Notes under the pieces: model-generated | Database searches by the model: none | The model's input: only the letters and a program-made list of their open reading frames with translations | Told to the model about the DNA's origin: nothing | Translations under genes and position numbers: made by a program | Assembly (NCBI RefSeq): GCF_030695085.1 | Contig: NZ_JAUYTS010000123.1 | Span: forward strand, 1 to 42,706 | Reading direction: 5' to 3' | DNA length: 42,706 nt | From: Falsiroseomonas sp. | Lineage (GTDB): Bacteria > Pseudomonadota > Alphaproteobacteria > Acetobacterales > Acetobacteraceae | Shown: in pieces, positions 34,057 to 42,235 of the stretch | Layout: every line of letters begins with the position of its first letter | Numbering within the stretch: position 1 is the first letter of the stretch

Positions 34057-34173
34057 CGCGGGAAGCGGATTGTGTTGAGGATTCACGGTCTTTTCCAGGT
34101 CGATTGCGTCCCGGTTAGGCCGTTTCACCTCCCGCGCGTGTCTGGCGGCCGGCAAACGCGCCCTGGCGCGGCA

Positions 34174-35148
34174 TCAATAGCCGCGCGCCGGGTCCACCAC
34201 CTGGTGCAGCGGCTCGCCTGCCCGGAACCGCGCCAGATTGGCGAAGAAGGCATCGAGGCAGCGCGGCGCGTAGTCGCCCGGATCATACAGGCCGCAATGC
34301 GGCGTGATGACGAGGTTGGGCGTGTCCCAGAGCGGGCTTTCCGGCGGCAGCGGTTCCTGGGGCAGCGCGTCCAGCACCGCGCCGGCCAGGCTGCCGTCAC
34401 GCAGCTTGGCGGCCAGGGCGTCCGCATCCAGGATCTCGCCGCGGCCGAGATTGACCACGCCGGCATGTGGCGGCAGCAGGTCCAGCTCCGCCCGGCCGAT
34501 CAGGCCATGGGTTGCCGGTGTCAGCGGCAGGGTGATGATCAGCACGTCGGTGTCCGGCAGATAGGCGCGGAAATCCCCGCCGCGCGTCATCACCGCGACA
34601 TCCGGATGCGGCCGGCCGGAATGGCTGTTGCCGATGATCCGCATGCCCTGGCCCGCCAGTGCCTGCGCCGCGGCACCGCCGAGCGCCCCCATGCCGAGGA
34701 TCAGCGCCGTCCTGCCCGCGACCGTGCCGGCCGGCTTCGGCGCCCAGCGGCGTTCGCGCTGGGCGGTGGCGAAGTGCGGCATCTGGTTGTTCAGCATCAG
34801 CACCGAGAGCAGCGTGAATTCCGCCGCCTTCGGAATATGCGTGCCGCTGGCATTGGTCAGGGTGACGGCCTCGGGCAGCCCGGCTTGCAGCAGCCATTCC
34901 ACGCCGGCGCTGGTGTAGCTGATCCAGCGCAGATGCGGCGCGCGGCGGGGCAGGTCGTGCAGCGGCGACTGGCCCGCCAGCAGCAGAACCTCCGCCGCGG
35001 CCAGGCCCGCCTCCAGCGCCTCGGGCGTCTGCCCGAAGCTGATGGTCACCTGCCCCGGGGCCGCCGCCGCGCGCAGGCGCGCCTCGGTGAAGGCGGCGGC
35101 GAGGGAGGAGGCAGGGTTGACCTGCACATGCAGGCGCGTCGGCGGCAT
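34174..35148 (-). CDS. D-2-hydroxyacid dehydrogenase
   Basis: This 324-residue NAD(P)-dependent enzyme of the D-isomer-specific family reduces 2-oxo acids or oxidises D-2-hydroxy acids. The Rossmann motif GMGALGG (152-158) and the catalytic triad Arg236 (NLGRGEILD), Glu265 and His284 (TPHCGLYDP) are present. The start at 35148 forms a TGATG overlap with the upstream Bug gene, so the two are translationally coupled. This suggests that the binding protein imports a hydroxy- or oxo-acid handled by the dehydrogenase (inference). Confidence 0.94.
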   Translation of the reverse strand: MPPTRLHVQVNPASSLAAAFTEARLRAAAAPGQVTISFGQTPEALEAGLAAAEVLLLAGQSPLHDLPRRAPHLRWISYTSAGVEWLLQAGLPEAVTLTNASGTHIPKAAEFTLLSVLMLNNQMPHFATAQRERRWAPKPAGTVAGRTALILGMGALGGAAAQALAGQGMRIIGNSHSGRPHPDVAVMTRGGDFRAYLPDTDVLIITLPLTPATHGLIGRAELDLLPPHAGVVNLGRGEILDADALAAKLRDGSLAGAVLDALPQEPLPPESPLWDTPNLVITPHCGLYDPGDYAPRCLDAFFANLARFRAGEPLHQVVDPARGY

Positions 35149-36119
35149 CACTCGATCCGGATGTTGTTGGCGCGGATGATGCGGCCGTAGCTTTCGGTCT
35201 GCTCGGTCAGGATGCGGCGGAAGGTGGCGGCGCCCTCGGCACGGACCTCGCCGCCCAGCTCGCCGATGCGGCGGACGATGTTGGGCTCCGCCAGCACCTC
35301 GGCGATCTCCCGCTCCAGCCGCGCGATCATGGGGGCGGGCGTGCTGCCCTGGGCGAGGATGCCCTGCCAGGTGCCGGATTGCGGCTCCGGCCAGCCGAGT
35401 TCCGCGAAGGTCGGCAAATTGGGCAGCGCCTCCAGGCGCTTGCTGCCGGTCACCGCGACGCCGCGCATCTGGTTGTTCACCACGAAGGGCAGGGACTGGG
35501 TGGCGCCGGCCATGGTGAGATTCGCCTCATTCGTCACCAGCGCGGTCAGCGCCGGGGCGCCGCCGCGATAGGGGATGTGGGTCACCTCCCCACCCCAGGC
35601 ATTGGCCAGCGAGGCGGCGACCAGATGGGTCAGCGTGCCGGTGCCGGAATTGGCGGCGTTCAGCTTGCCCGAATTGGCCTTGGCGTAGGCGGCAAGCTCC
35701 TGCGCGTTCCGCACCGGCAATTCGTTGTTCACGGCCAGGATATAGGGCGCGTAGACCACCATCTGCACCGGCGCCAGGTCGCGCAGGCTGTCGAAGGGCA
35801 GGCGCGGGAACAGATGCGGGTTGGTGGCGAGCACGGAGATATCCAGCAGCACCATGGTGTGCCCGTCCGGCCGGCTTTTCGCCACCAGGTCGGCGCCGAT
35901 ATTGCCGCCGGCACCGGCGCGGTTCTCCACCACCACCGACTGGCCGATCTTCTGGCCGAGCGAGGGGGCAATCAGCCGGGCCAGGATGTCGCTGGTGCCG
36001 CCCGGGTTGAACGGGACGATCAGGCGGACCGTCTGGGTAAAGGTCTGCGCCCGCAGGGTGGCGGGCGCGGCAAGCAGCGGCGCCGCTGCGGCGGCCTGAA
36101 GGATGGTGCGGCGTTTCAT
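35148..36119 (-). CDS. Bug/TctC-family substrate-binding protein coupled to a dehydrogenase
   Basis: This 323-residue periplasmic binding protein has a signal peptide (MKRRTILQAAAAAPLLAAPATLRAQ). Bug motifs: TVRLIVPFNPGGTSDILARLIA, VVVENRAGAGGNIGADLVAK, HIPYRGGAPALTALV and ALPNLPTFAELGWPEP. The stop overlaps the start of the D-2-hydroxyacid dehydrogenase (TGATG). The start at 36119 is the ATG at the signal peptide; the frame extends further upstream without support. dnaE2 ends 99 bp upstream on the same strand. Confidence 0.94.
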   Translation of the reverse strand: MKRRTILQAAAAAPLLAAPATLRAQTFTQTVRLIVPFNPGGTSDILARLIAPSLGQKIGQSVVVENRAGAGGNIGADLVAKSRPDGHTMVLLDISVLATNPHLFPRLPFDSLRDLAPVQMVVYAPYILAVNNELPVRNAQELAAYAKANSGKLNAANSGTGTLTHLVAASLANAWGGEVTHIPYRGGAPALTALVTNEANLTMAGATQSLPFVVNNQMRGVAVTGSKRLEALPNLPTFAELGWPEPQSGTWQGILAQGSTPAPMIARLEREIAEVLAEPNIVRRIGELGGEVRAEGAATFRRILTEQTESYGRIIRANNIRIE

Positions 36120-36218
36120 GGCCTTGGTTTCTCCCGATTTCCGGCCTCTCGCGGGCCAAGTGGTGGCATCATCGCGCCCGCTGCGGCGGGGCGGCAAGGC
36201 CGCCGGCCATCGGCGGGG

Positions 36219-39200
36219 TTACCGAAAGTCGCGGCTGGGCGGCAGGCGGGCGCGTTTCGGCGCGCGGGCGCCGGGATCGGGCCGCCGCACCTCATCGGCG
36301 CGGCCCAGCGCACGTTCGGCCCAGGCGGAGCTGCCTTCGCGTTGCGGCAGGCTGTCCAGCAGGGCGGACCAATCGACCAGGCGGCGGGCGATGACGTGCA
36401 GGATCGGCACCTCCGCATGCTGGTCCTCCCGTTCCAGCACGCCTTCCACCAGCAGCAGGCGGCCGGCCACCAGGGCGGCGCGGTCGCGGGTGGAGATGTC
36501 CTGGAACACCACGATATTGGCGTTGCCGAACTCATCCTCGATGGTCAGGAAGACCACGCCCTTGGCCGAGCCGGGCCGCTGGCGCATCAGCACCAGGCCG
36601 GGCAGGCGCAGCCGCGTGCCGGCCCGCGCGATGGCCAGGCGTTGCGTATCGTCGCAGCCGCGCGCGGCAAGCTCAGGCCGCAGCAGCGCCAGCGGGTGCT
36701 GGCGCAACGTCAGGCCGGTGGCCAGGTAGTCGCCCACCACCGCCTCGCCTTCCGTATGCGCGGGCAGAAGCGGCGGCGGCTCGGCCAGCAGCGGCGCCTC
36801 ATCGGCCAGCGCGGCGGCGACGGAATCCTGCGCGATGGCGAATAGCGGCAGGTCGCGCGGGCCGGAGGGCACGCCGCGCGCCTCCCACGCCGCATCGCGC
36901 CGCGCCAGGCCGGCGCCGTTGAGGCTGGCATGGGCGAAGGCATCCGCGGCGGCGAGGTTGACCAGCGCCCGCTTACCGGCGCCGCTGCGCCAGGCGAGGT
37001 CCTCCACCGAGGTGAAGGGCGCGCCATTGCGCGCCTCCCGCGCCGCGACGATCGCCTGGGCTTCCGCCTCCGCCAGCCCGGTCACCAGCCGCAGGCCGAG
37101 GCGCAGCGCGAGGCCAGTAGCACCCGGCTCCAGCGTGCAGTCCCAGTCGCTGGCATTCACATCGACGGGCCGCACTTCCACCTGATGCTCGCGCGCATCG
37201 CGCACGATCTGCGCCGGGGCGTAGAAGCCCATCGGCTGGCTGTTCAGCAGGGCGCAGGCGAAGACCGCCGGATGGTGGCATTTGATCCAGCTCGACGCAT
37301 AGACCAGATGCGCGAAGCTGGCGGCGTGGCTTTCGGGAAAGCCGTAGCTGCCGAAACCCTCGATCTGGCTGAACACACGCTCGGCGAATTCCGCCTTGTA
37401 GCCGCGCTGCACCATGCCCTGCACCAGCCGGTCGCGATACTTCGAAACGCCGCCCGTCATCTTGAAGGTCGCCATCGACCGCCGCAGCAGATCGGCTTCA
37501 TCCGGCGAAAATCCGGCGGCGACGATGGCGAGCTTCATCGCCTGTTCCTGGAACAGCGGCACGCCCAGCGTCTTCTCCAGCACTTTCTTCAGTTCATCCT
37601 GCGGATGCTCCGGGCCTGGGGAAGGATATTCGGGCTGCTCGATGCCCTGCCGGCGGCGCAGATAGGGATGCACCATGTCGCCCTGGATCGGCCCCGGCCG
37701 CACGATCGCCACCTGCACCACCAGGTCGTAGAATTTGTCCGGCTTCAGCCGCGGCAGCATGTTCATCTGCGCCCGGCTTTCCACCTGGAACACGCCCACC
37801 GAATCCGCGCGGCGCAGCATGGCGTAGGTCTCCGCGCAATCCTTCGGCAGCGTCGCCAGCGTATGATCCTTGTGCAGATGCTGCTGCATCAGGCCAAAGG
37901 CGCGGCGGATGCAGGACAGCATGCCGAGGCCGAGCACATCCACCTTCAGGATGCCCAGCGCCTCGATATCGTCCTTGTCCCATTCCAGCACCGTGCGGTC
38001 TTCCATCGCCGCATTGGTGACGACCGCGAGTTCCGTCAGCGGGCCGCGGGTGATGACGAAGCCGCCGACATGGGTGGCCGCATGGCGCGGCACATCCTGC
38101 AATTCCTCCGCCAGCTCCAGCGTCATGGCGAGCCGCGGGTCGGAGGTATCCAGCCCTTCGCTTTCCGCCAGTTGCTGCAAGCCGATCTCGCGCCCCGGTC
38201 CCCAACTGGCCTTGGCGAGCCGCGCGGTGACATCCTCCGTCAACCCCATGGCGCGGCCCACCTCGCGGATCGCGCTGCGGGCGCGGTAGCGGATGATGGT
38301 GGCGCAGATCGCGGCGCGATGGCGGCCGTAGCGGTGGTACAGATGCTGGATCACCTCCTCCCGCCGCTCATGCTCAAAATCGATGTCGATGTCGGGCGGC
38401 TCGCCGCGGCTGGCGGAGACGAAGCGTTCGAACAGCAGGTCGTGCTTGTCGGGATCGACGGCGGTGATGCCGAGCACGTAGCAGACGCTGGAATTCGCCG
38501 CCGAGCCGCGCCCCTGGCACAGAATCCCCTGGCTGCGGGCAAAGCGCACGATCTCATGCACCGTCAGGAAATACGGCGCGTAGCCGAGGCGGCCGATCAG
38601 CTCCAGCTCATGGTCGATGCGGCCGCGCAGATTGGCGGTGACGCCATGCGGCTGCGCGGCCAGCGCCTCCGCCACGCGATCTTCCAGCGTCTGCTGCGCC
38701 GTGCGGCCCGGCTCCATGACCTCGTCGGGGTATTCGTAGCGCAGCTGGTCGAGCGAGAAGCCGGCGGTGGCGTCCAGCACACGCAGCGTATTGGCCAGCG
38801 CCTGCGGGTGGCGCGCAAAAAGCCGCGCCATTTCAGCGGGCGGCTTGATGTGGCGCTCGCCATTCGGCTCCGCGTCATGGCCCAGCGCATCGACGGTGGT
38901 GCGGAGCCGGATGGCGCTGAGCACATCGGCCAGGCGGCGACGATCCGGATGGTGGTAGCGGATATCGCCGGTGGCGAGCAGCGCATCGCCCGCGATCGCC
39001 GCCAGTTCATCCAGCCGCTGCTGGTCGCGGCCGAGATAGGGGCAGGAAGCCGCCAGCAGCAGCGGCAAGGCGAGCCGGTCGCGCAAGGCGGCGGCATCGG
39101 CACGCCATTGCCGGCCATCGGGTTCCGCCGGCGGAATCGCGGCCAGGACAAAACCCTCGGCGGCGGCGAACAGGTTTTCACGATCGAGCCAGCACGCGCC

Positions 39201-39530
39201 CTTTGGTGCGGCCATGCGGCCTTGGGACAGCAGCGCGGTCAGCCGCCCATAGCTGGCGCGATCGGTCGGCCAGGCATACCAGGCGCTGCCGTCGTTCAGC
39301 ACCAGCCGGCAGCCGACCGCGAAGCGCAGCCCTGCCTGCTTCGCGCCGACATGGCCGCGCACCACGCCGGCCAGGCTGTTGGTGTCGCAGATCCCCAGCC
39401 CCGCCAGCCCCAGCGCCGCCGCCGTCGCCGCCAGCTCCGCGGGGTGGGAAGCGCCGTCGAGGAAGGAGAAATGCGACCGCGCGGCCAGCTCCGCATAGCC
39501 GGACTCGGCTTGGGGGCGGCCGCCGCTCAC
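36219..39530 (-). CDS. dnaE2: Error-prone DNA polymerase DnaE2 (ImuC)
   Basis: This 1103-residue C-family polymerase is the catalytic translesion component of the ImuA-ImuB-DnaE2 mutasome. The N-terminal PHP domain begins with HFSFLDGASHP. The polymerase catalytic acids lie in GEPPDIDIDFEHERREE (Asp380, Asp382, Asp384), followed by the KFYDLVVQVAIVRPGPIQGDMVHPYLRRR block and a C-terminal OB domain (AGTRLRLPGLVLMRQRP). Length and sequence are those of DnaE2 rather than replicative DnaE1. The GTG start at 39530 overlaps the imuB stop (GTGA), showing coupling. It is expected to be SOS-induced through the LexA box upstream of imuA. Confidence 0.97.
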   Translation of the reverse strand: MSGGRPQAESGYAELAARSHFSFLDGASHPAELAATAAALGLAGLGICDTNSLAGVVRGHVGAKQAGLRFAVGCRLVLNDGSAWYAWPTDRASYGRLTALLSQGRMAAPKGACWLDRENLFAAAEGFVLAAIPPAEPDGRQWRADAAALRDRLALPLLLAASCPYLGRDQQRLDELAAIAGDALLATGDIRYHHPDRRRLADVLSAIRLRTTVDALGHDAEPNGERHIKPPAEMARLFARHPQALANTLRVLDATAGFSLDQLRYEYPDEVMEPGRTAQQTLEDRVAEALAAQPHGVTANLRGRIDHELELIGRLGYAPYFLTVHEIVRFARSQGILCQGRGSAANSSVCYVLGITAVDPDKHDLLFERFVSASRGEPPDIDIDFEHERREEVIQHLYHRYGRHRAAICATIIRYRARSAIREVGRAMGLTEDVTARLAKASWGPGREIGLQQLAESEGLDTSDPRLAMTLELAEELQDVPRHAATHVGGFVITRGPLTELAVVTNAAMEDRTVLEWDKDDIEALGILKVDVLGLGMLSCIRRAFGLMQQHLHKDHTLATLPKDCAETYAMLRRADSVGVFQVESRAQMNMLPRLKPDKFYDLVVQVAIVRPGPIQGDMVHPYLRRRQGIEQPEYPSPGPEHPQDELKKVLEKTLGVPLFQEQAMKLAIVAAGFSPDEADLLRRSMATFKMTGGVSKYRDRLVQGMVQRGYKAEFAERVFSQIEGFGSYGFPESHAASFAHLVYASSWIKCHHPAVFACALLNSQPMGFYAPAQIVRDAREHQVEVRPVDVNASDWDCTLEPGATGLALRLGLRLVTGLAEAEAQAIVAAREARNGAPFTSVEDLAWRSGAGKRALVNLAAADAFAHASLNGAGLARRDAAWEARGVPSGPRDLPLFAIAQDSVAAALADEAPLLAEPPPLLPAHTEGEAVVGDYLATGLTLRQHPLALLRPELAARGCDDTQRLAIARAGTRLRLPGLVLMRQRPGSAKGVVFLTIEDEFGNANIVVFQDISTRDRAALVAGRLLLVEGVLEREDQHAEVPILHVIARRLVDWSALLDSLPQREGSSAWAERALGRADEVRRPDPGARAPKRARLPPSRDFR

Positions 39531-41038
39531 GGCAGGTAGCCATGCAGCCGCCAGCCGGAGGTGCCACCACGGCAGACCAGTAGCCGCGTGCCGCAGGGCA
39601 GCTCCACCCGATAGGCATCGCGCCGTTCCGCGCCAGCGGCATCACGCCCCTGGGCGCGCCACCATTCCGGCTCCAGCCGCAACGGCCCTTCCGCCTGCAG
39701 CACGCGCTGCGAAGCGCCGCGCCAGCGCAGGCTGGCGGGCGGCGCATCCGGCAGCAGGGCCACCACCTCCAGCGGTTTCGGGCGGCGCAGGCGCAGCAAA
39801 GGTTGCTCCGGCCGGGACCAGCCGGGCGGCGGCGGTGGCGGCACCGCCTGCGGGTCCAGCGCGGCGACGCTGCGTTCCGGCCAATGGCTCGCTAACGGCG
39901 CCACGCGCTGTACCCGCGCCCGCTGGCCGAGCCGGTCCAGCAATTCCGCCAGCGCCGCCCGATCCTGCCGCGCGCCGAGACCCAGGCTGGTCTGGGCGCC
40001 GGTTTCCATCCGGTCCGTGGCGCGGGCCTCCAGCGCCATGCGTTCGAAGCCGAGATCGGGTTGCAGCCCGCCCAGCCCCTCGGCGAACAGGCGCCGCAGA
40101 TGTGCCGGGTCGCGATTCGGCTGGCCGGTGCCGATCGCCACCTCCTGCACCGTGCCATCCACCCGCCAGGCGAGCAGCGCCAGCCGCCGCGCCCCGAGTC
40201 CCGCCAGGCGCAGCTTCGTGCACAGCCCTGCCAGCAGCCGGTCCAGCGCGGCATCGATGGCCGGGCGGGTGATCAGCGGCTCCAGCAGATCGAGCGACTC
40301 GACCAGCTCGGGCGGCGGCTGCACCGGCTGGATGGCATGCGGGCGGCGTCCGGTGACGGCGTCCAGACCATCCAGCAGCGCTTTGCCAAAACGCCGCGCC
40401 AGCGGGCCGCGCGGCTGGTCCAGCAGATCCCCGACCCGGCGCAGGCCGAGCCGGGCCAGCGCCTCCAGCGCCGCGGCGTCCAGCCGCAGCGCCGGGCCGA
40501 GCGGCAAGGGCGCGGCCAGCGCCGCCTCGATGCCGGAGACCGCAATGGGCTGGTCGGCGCGGGACCGGGCCAGCGCCGCCGCGGTGGCTGCCGCCCCGGC
40601 CACGGCGCCCTGCACGGCCAGCCCATTGTGCCGCAGCCGGTCCAGCGCATCGCCCAGCAGCGCGGCCTCGCCGCCGAACAGGTGGTCGCAGCCGGTGATG
40701 TCGAGGATCAGCCCCTTCGGCGGGTCGATCGCCGCCAGCGGCGTGTAGCGCCGGGCCCAGAGCGCCAGGCCGCGCAAGGCCCGCGCATCACCCTCCCGGT
40801 CCGCCGGGCGCAGCAGCAATCCGGGCGCGATCGCCTGCGCATCGGCCAGCGCCTGGCCAGGCGCCAGGCCGAGCGCCGCGGCGGCGGCATCCACCGCCAC
40901 CAGCAGGCGCCGGCTGCCGCTGGCCTCCCAGGTGGCGAGCGGCGAATCCCCCAGGCCCGGCTCCGCCCGGCGGATGCGCGCCGTGGCGAGGTCCGGCAGA
41001 TGCAGCGCCAGGAAGCGGCGGGCCATGCCGAATTTCAT
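39527..41038 (-). CDS. imuB: ImuB, inactive Y-family polymerase-like protein
   Basis: This 503-residue Y-family-like protein bridges the beta clamp, ImuA and DnaE2. As expected for ImuB, the polymerase catalytic acids are missing: the first motif reads FLALHLPDLATARI and the second LDITGCDHLFGGE. The C-terminal part contains Pro-rich sequence (PPPPPPGWSRPEQPLLRLRRPKPLEVV). The start at 41038 (MKFGMARRFLALHLP) is chosen; 41026 (MARRFLALHLP) is equally used in relatives. It is separated from imuA by 151 bp of palindromic repeat and overlaps dnaE2 by GTGA. Confidence 0.94.
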   Translation of the reverse strand: MKFGMARRFLALHLPDLATARIRRAEPGLGDSPLATWEASGSRRLLVAVDAAAAALGLAPGQALADAQAIAPGLLLRPADREGDARALRGLALWARRYTPLAAIDPPKGLILDITGCDHLFGGEAALLGDALDRLRHNGLAVQGAVAGAAATAAALARSRADQPIAVSGIEAALAAPLPLGPALRLDAAALEALARLGLRRVGDLLDQPRGPLARRFGKALLDGLDAVTGRRPHAIQPVQPPPELVESLDLLEPLITRPAIDAALDRLLAGLCTKLRLAGLGARRLALLAWRVDGTVQEVAIGTGQPNRDPAHLRRLFAEGLGGLQPDLGFERMALEARATDRMETGAQTSLGLGARQDRAALAELLDRLGQRARVQRVAPLASHWPERSVAALDPQAVPPPPPPGWSRPEQPLLRLRRPKPLEVVALLPDAPPASLRWRGASQRVLQAEGPLRLEPEWWRAQGRDAAGAERRDAYRVELPCGTRLLVCRGGTSGWRLHGYLP

Positions 41039-41046
41039 GGAACGGA

Positions 41047-41135
41047 ACCTGCGGCCGGCGTCACCGCGCAGGCGTGCTCCACGCACGCGCAGGCGTGCTC
41101 CACGCACGACGCCGGCCAAGGCGCCGAATGGCGCC
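41047..41135. repeat. Palindromic intergenic element, copy 2, with nested tandem hairpins
   Basis: Between imuA and imuB an outer inverted repeat GGCCGGCGTC (41053-41062) / GACGCCGGCC (41108-41117, 10 bp perfect) encloses two exact 21-bp tandem units (41066-41086 and 41087-41107), each with a GCGTG-CTC-CACGC hairpin. GGCGCC-GAAT-GGCGCC (41120-41135) follows. Three blocks are shared with the element at 23530: ACCTGCGGCCGGC, GCCGGCC and GCCGAATGGC, the last two 5 bp apart in both. Confidence 0.85.
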
Positions 41136-41189
41136 CGCCGCTTATGCAGTGATTGAGGGCGGATCGGTCACGGTCCGCGGGATTTGGTA

Positions 41190-41954
41190 TCATCGGCCGC
41201 GCTGGCCGCGCCGCGTCTCCACGACCGGCACCTCCGCCTCCTCCAGATCCAGCGTGCCGGAGGCCGCCCGCCAGGTCACCGCCCAGGGGCCGCCCGGCCG
41301 GCCGCCGCGGGCGCGCAGCAATTCCAGCTGCCAGCGCGGATCCTCCAGCCCATGCCCGCCGCCGCCGGAGGGCAGTGGCCCGACCCGCCAATGGCTGGCC
41401 GCGGCGCTCGGGTCCGGGTTCGGCCCATCCGGCCGCAGCAGCAGGCCGAGTGCGCCGCCGGTCTCGGCCGCCAGTTGCAGGCGGCGAGTCGCGGTCAGGT
41501 CTAGCCGCGCCGCATCCTCCGCAGCCAGCAGCGCGCCGGTGACGGCGGGGCAGCGCAGCGCCTCCTCCATCGCCCAGAGCGCATCCGCCCAGCGCTCCGC
41601 CCGCACCAGCACGAGATTGGCGGGCGACAGGCCACAGCGGGCGAGGCCGGGGGGCCAGGCCTGCAACCCCTCCGGCCCGCCACTGGCAATCCACAGCACG
41701 GTGCCGCCGCTGCGGGCCAGCAGCACGGCGCAGAAGGCCGCCGCCGCGCCAGGGGAGATGGCCGCCACCTCATGCATCGCCGCCCGCGCCAGGCCGCCGC
41801 CGGGCAGGGGAATGCCCGCGGCGACCGGCACCGGGTCCATCCCATGCCGGGCGCGGCCCAGCCCTTCCAGCCGCGCCACCCGCGCGCGCAGGGCGGCCAG
41901 GACGGTGGCTTGGTCGAGCGGGGCCGGGTCCAGTGGAGACTGGTTCGGTGTCAT
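41190..41954 (-). CDS. imuA: ImuA, RecA-like mutagenesis protein
   Basis: This 254-residue protein of the ImuA family, a RecA-fold relative, modulates the mutasome with ImuB and DnaE2. The segments HEVAAISPGAAAAFCAVLLARSGGTVLWI and LVLVRAERWADALWAMEEALRC and a C-terminal LEEAEVPVVETRRGQRGR are typical of the alphaproteobacterial form. A Walker A motif is not well kept, as usual. The start at 41954 is chosen because the LexA box ends 44 bp upstream; the ATG at 41972 is possible. It is the first gene of imuA-imuB-dnaE2, with the palindromic element between it and imuB. Confidence 0.9.
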   Translation of the reverse strand: MTPNQSPLDPAPLDQATVLAALRARVARLEGLGRARHGMDPVPVAAGIPLPGGGLARAAMHEVAAISPGAAAAFCAVLLARSGGTVLWIASGGPEGLQAWPPGLARCGLSPANLVLVRAERWADALWAMEEALRCPAVTGALLAAEDAARLDLTATRRLQLAAETGGALGLLLRPDGPNPDPSAAASHWRVGPLPSGGGGHGLEDPRWQLELLRARGGRPGGPWAVTWRAASGTLDLEEAEVPVVETRRGQRGR

Positions 41955-41997
41955 GGTCTGGGCGGGCTGCATCGGCGCGACGATGGCCGAGTGACCC

Positions 41998-42012
41998 GAA
42001 CAAATCAAGAAC
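41998..42012 (-). promoter_or_regulatory. LexA operator (GTTC-N7-GTTC) of the imuA-imuB-dnaE2 operon
   Basis: On the minus strand the sequence is GTTC-TTGATTT-GTTC, an exact match to the direct-repeat SOS box known for alphaproteobacteria. It lies 44 bp upstream of the imuA start, a position compatible with repression of the promoter. It is more than 220 bp from the divergent FAD gene. Confidence 0.88.
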
Positions 42013-42235
42013 AACACAGCCCTGCAAAGCGCCGCTTCGCCGGCCTGGCTGGCGCGCGGCCTGCAGGATGGCGGGCAGGGTTCTGAAAGCGCTCGCATCC
42101 CGCCACCCCGCATCTGGCCGGATATATTTGCGATGCCATTTTCGCATAACCGGGCGCGTGAGACTGGACAGGTGGAAGCCCGGCGTTGCGTTATGTGCAG
42201 CAAGGCCCCGTGCCCGACCTCCTGGAGAATTCGCC
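42013..42235. other. Divergent intergenic region with an AT-rich patch
   Basis: This stretch between the LexA box and the FAD oxidoreductase gene holds no convincing coding frame. Around 42121-42150 the base composition drops to AT-rich (GATATATTTGCGATG...TTCGCATAAC) with a short inverted repeat TGCGA-N8-TCGCA (42129-42146). It probably contains the promoter of the rightward gene; no clear -10/-35 pair was found. Confidence 0.4.

Noticed and set aside
36930..39539. An 869-codon open frame antisense to dnaE2
   Set aside because: It lies wholly over the well-supported dnaE2 and its product is His/Arg/Gln-rich low-complexity sequence with no domain pattern; long antisense frames are expected at this GC content.
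41066..41107. Possible CRISPR-like array
   Set aside because: Only two directly adjacent 21-bp units without spacers, and no cas genes; it is a tandem duplication within a palindromic element.
42129..42146. A regulator operator (TGCGA-N8-TCGCA)
   Set aside because: The arms are only 5 bp and the motif matches no operator known to me; noted only as part of an AT-rich promoter region.
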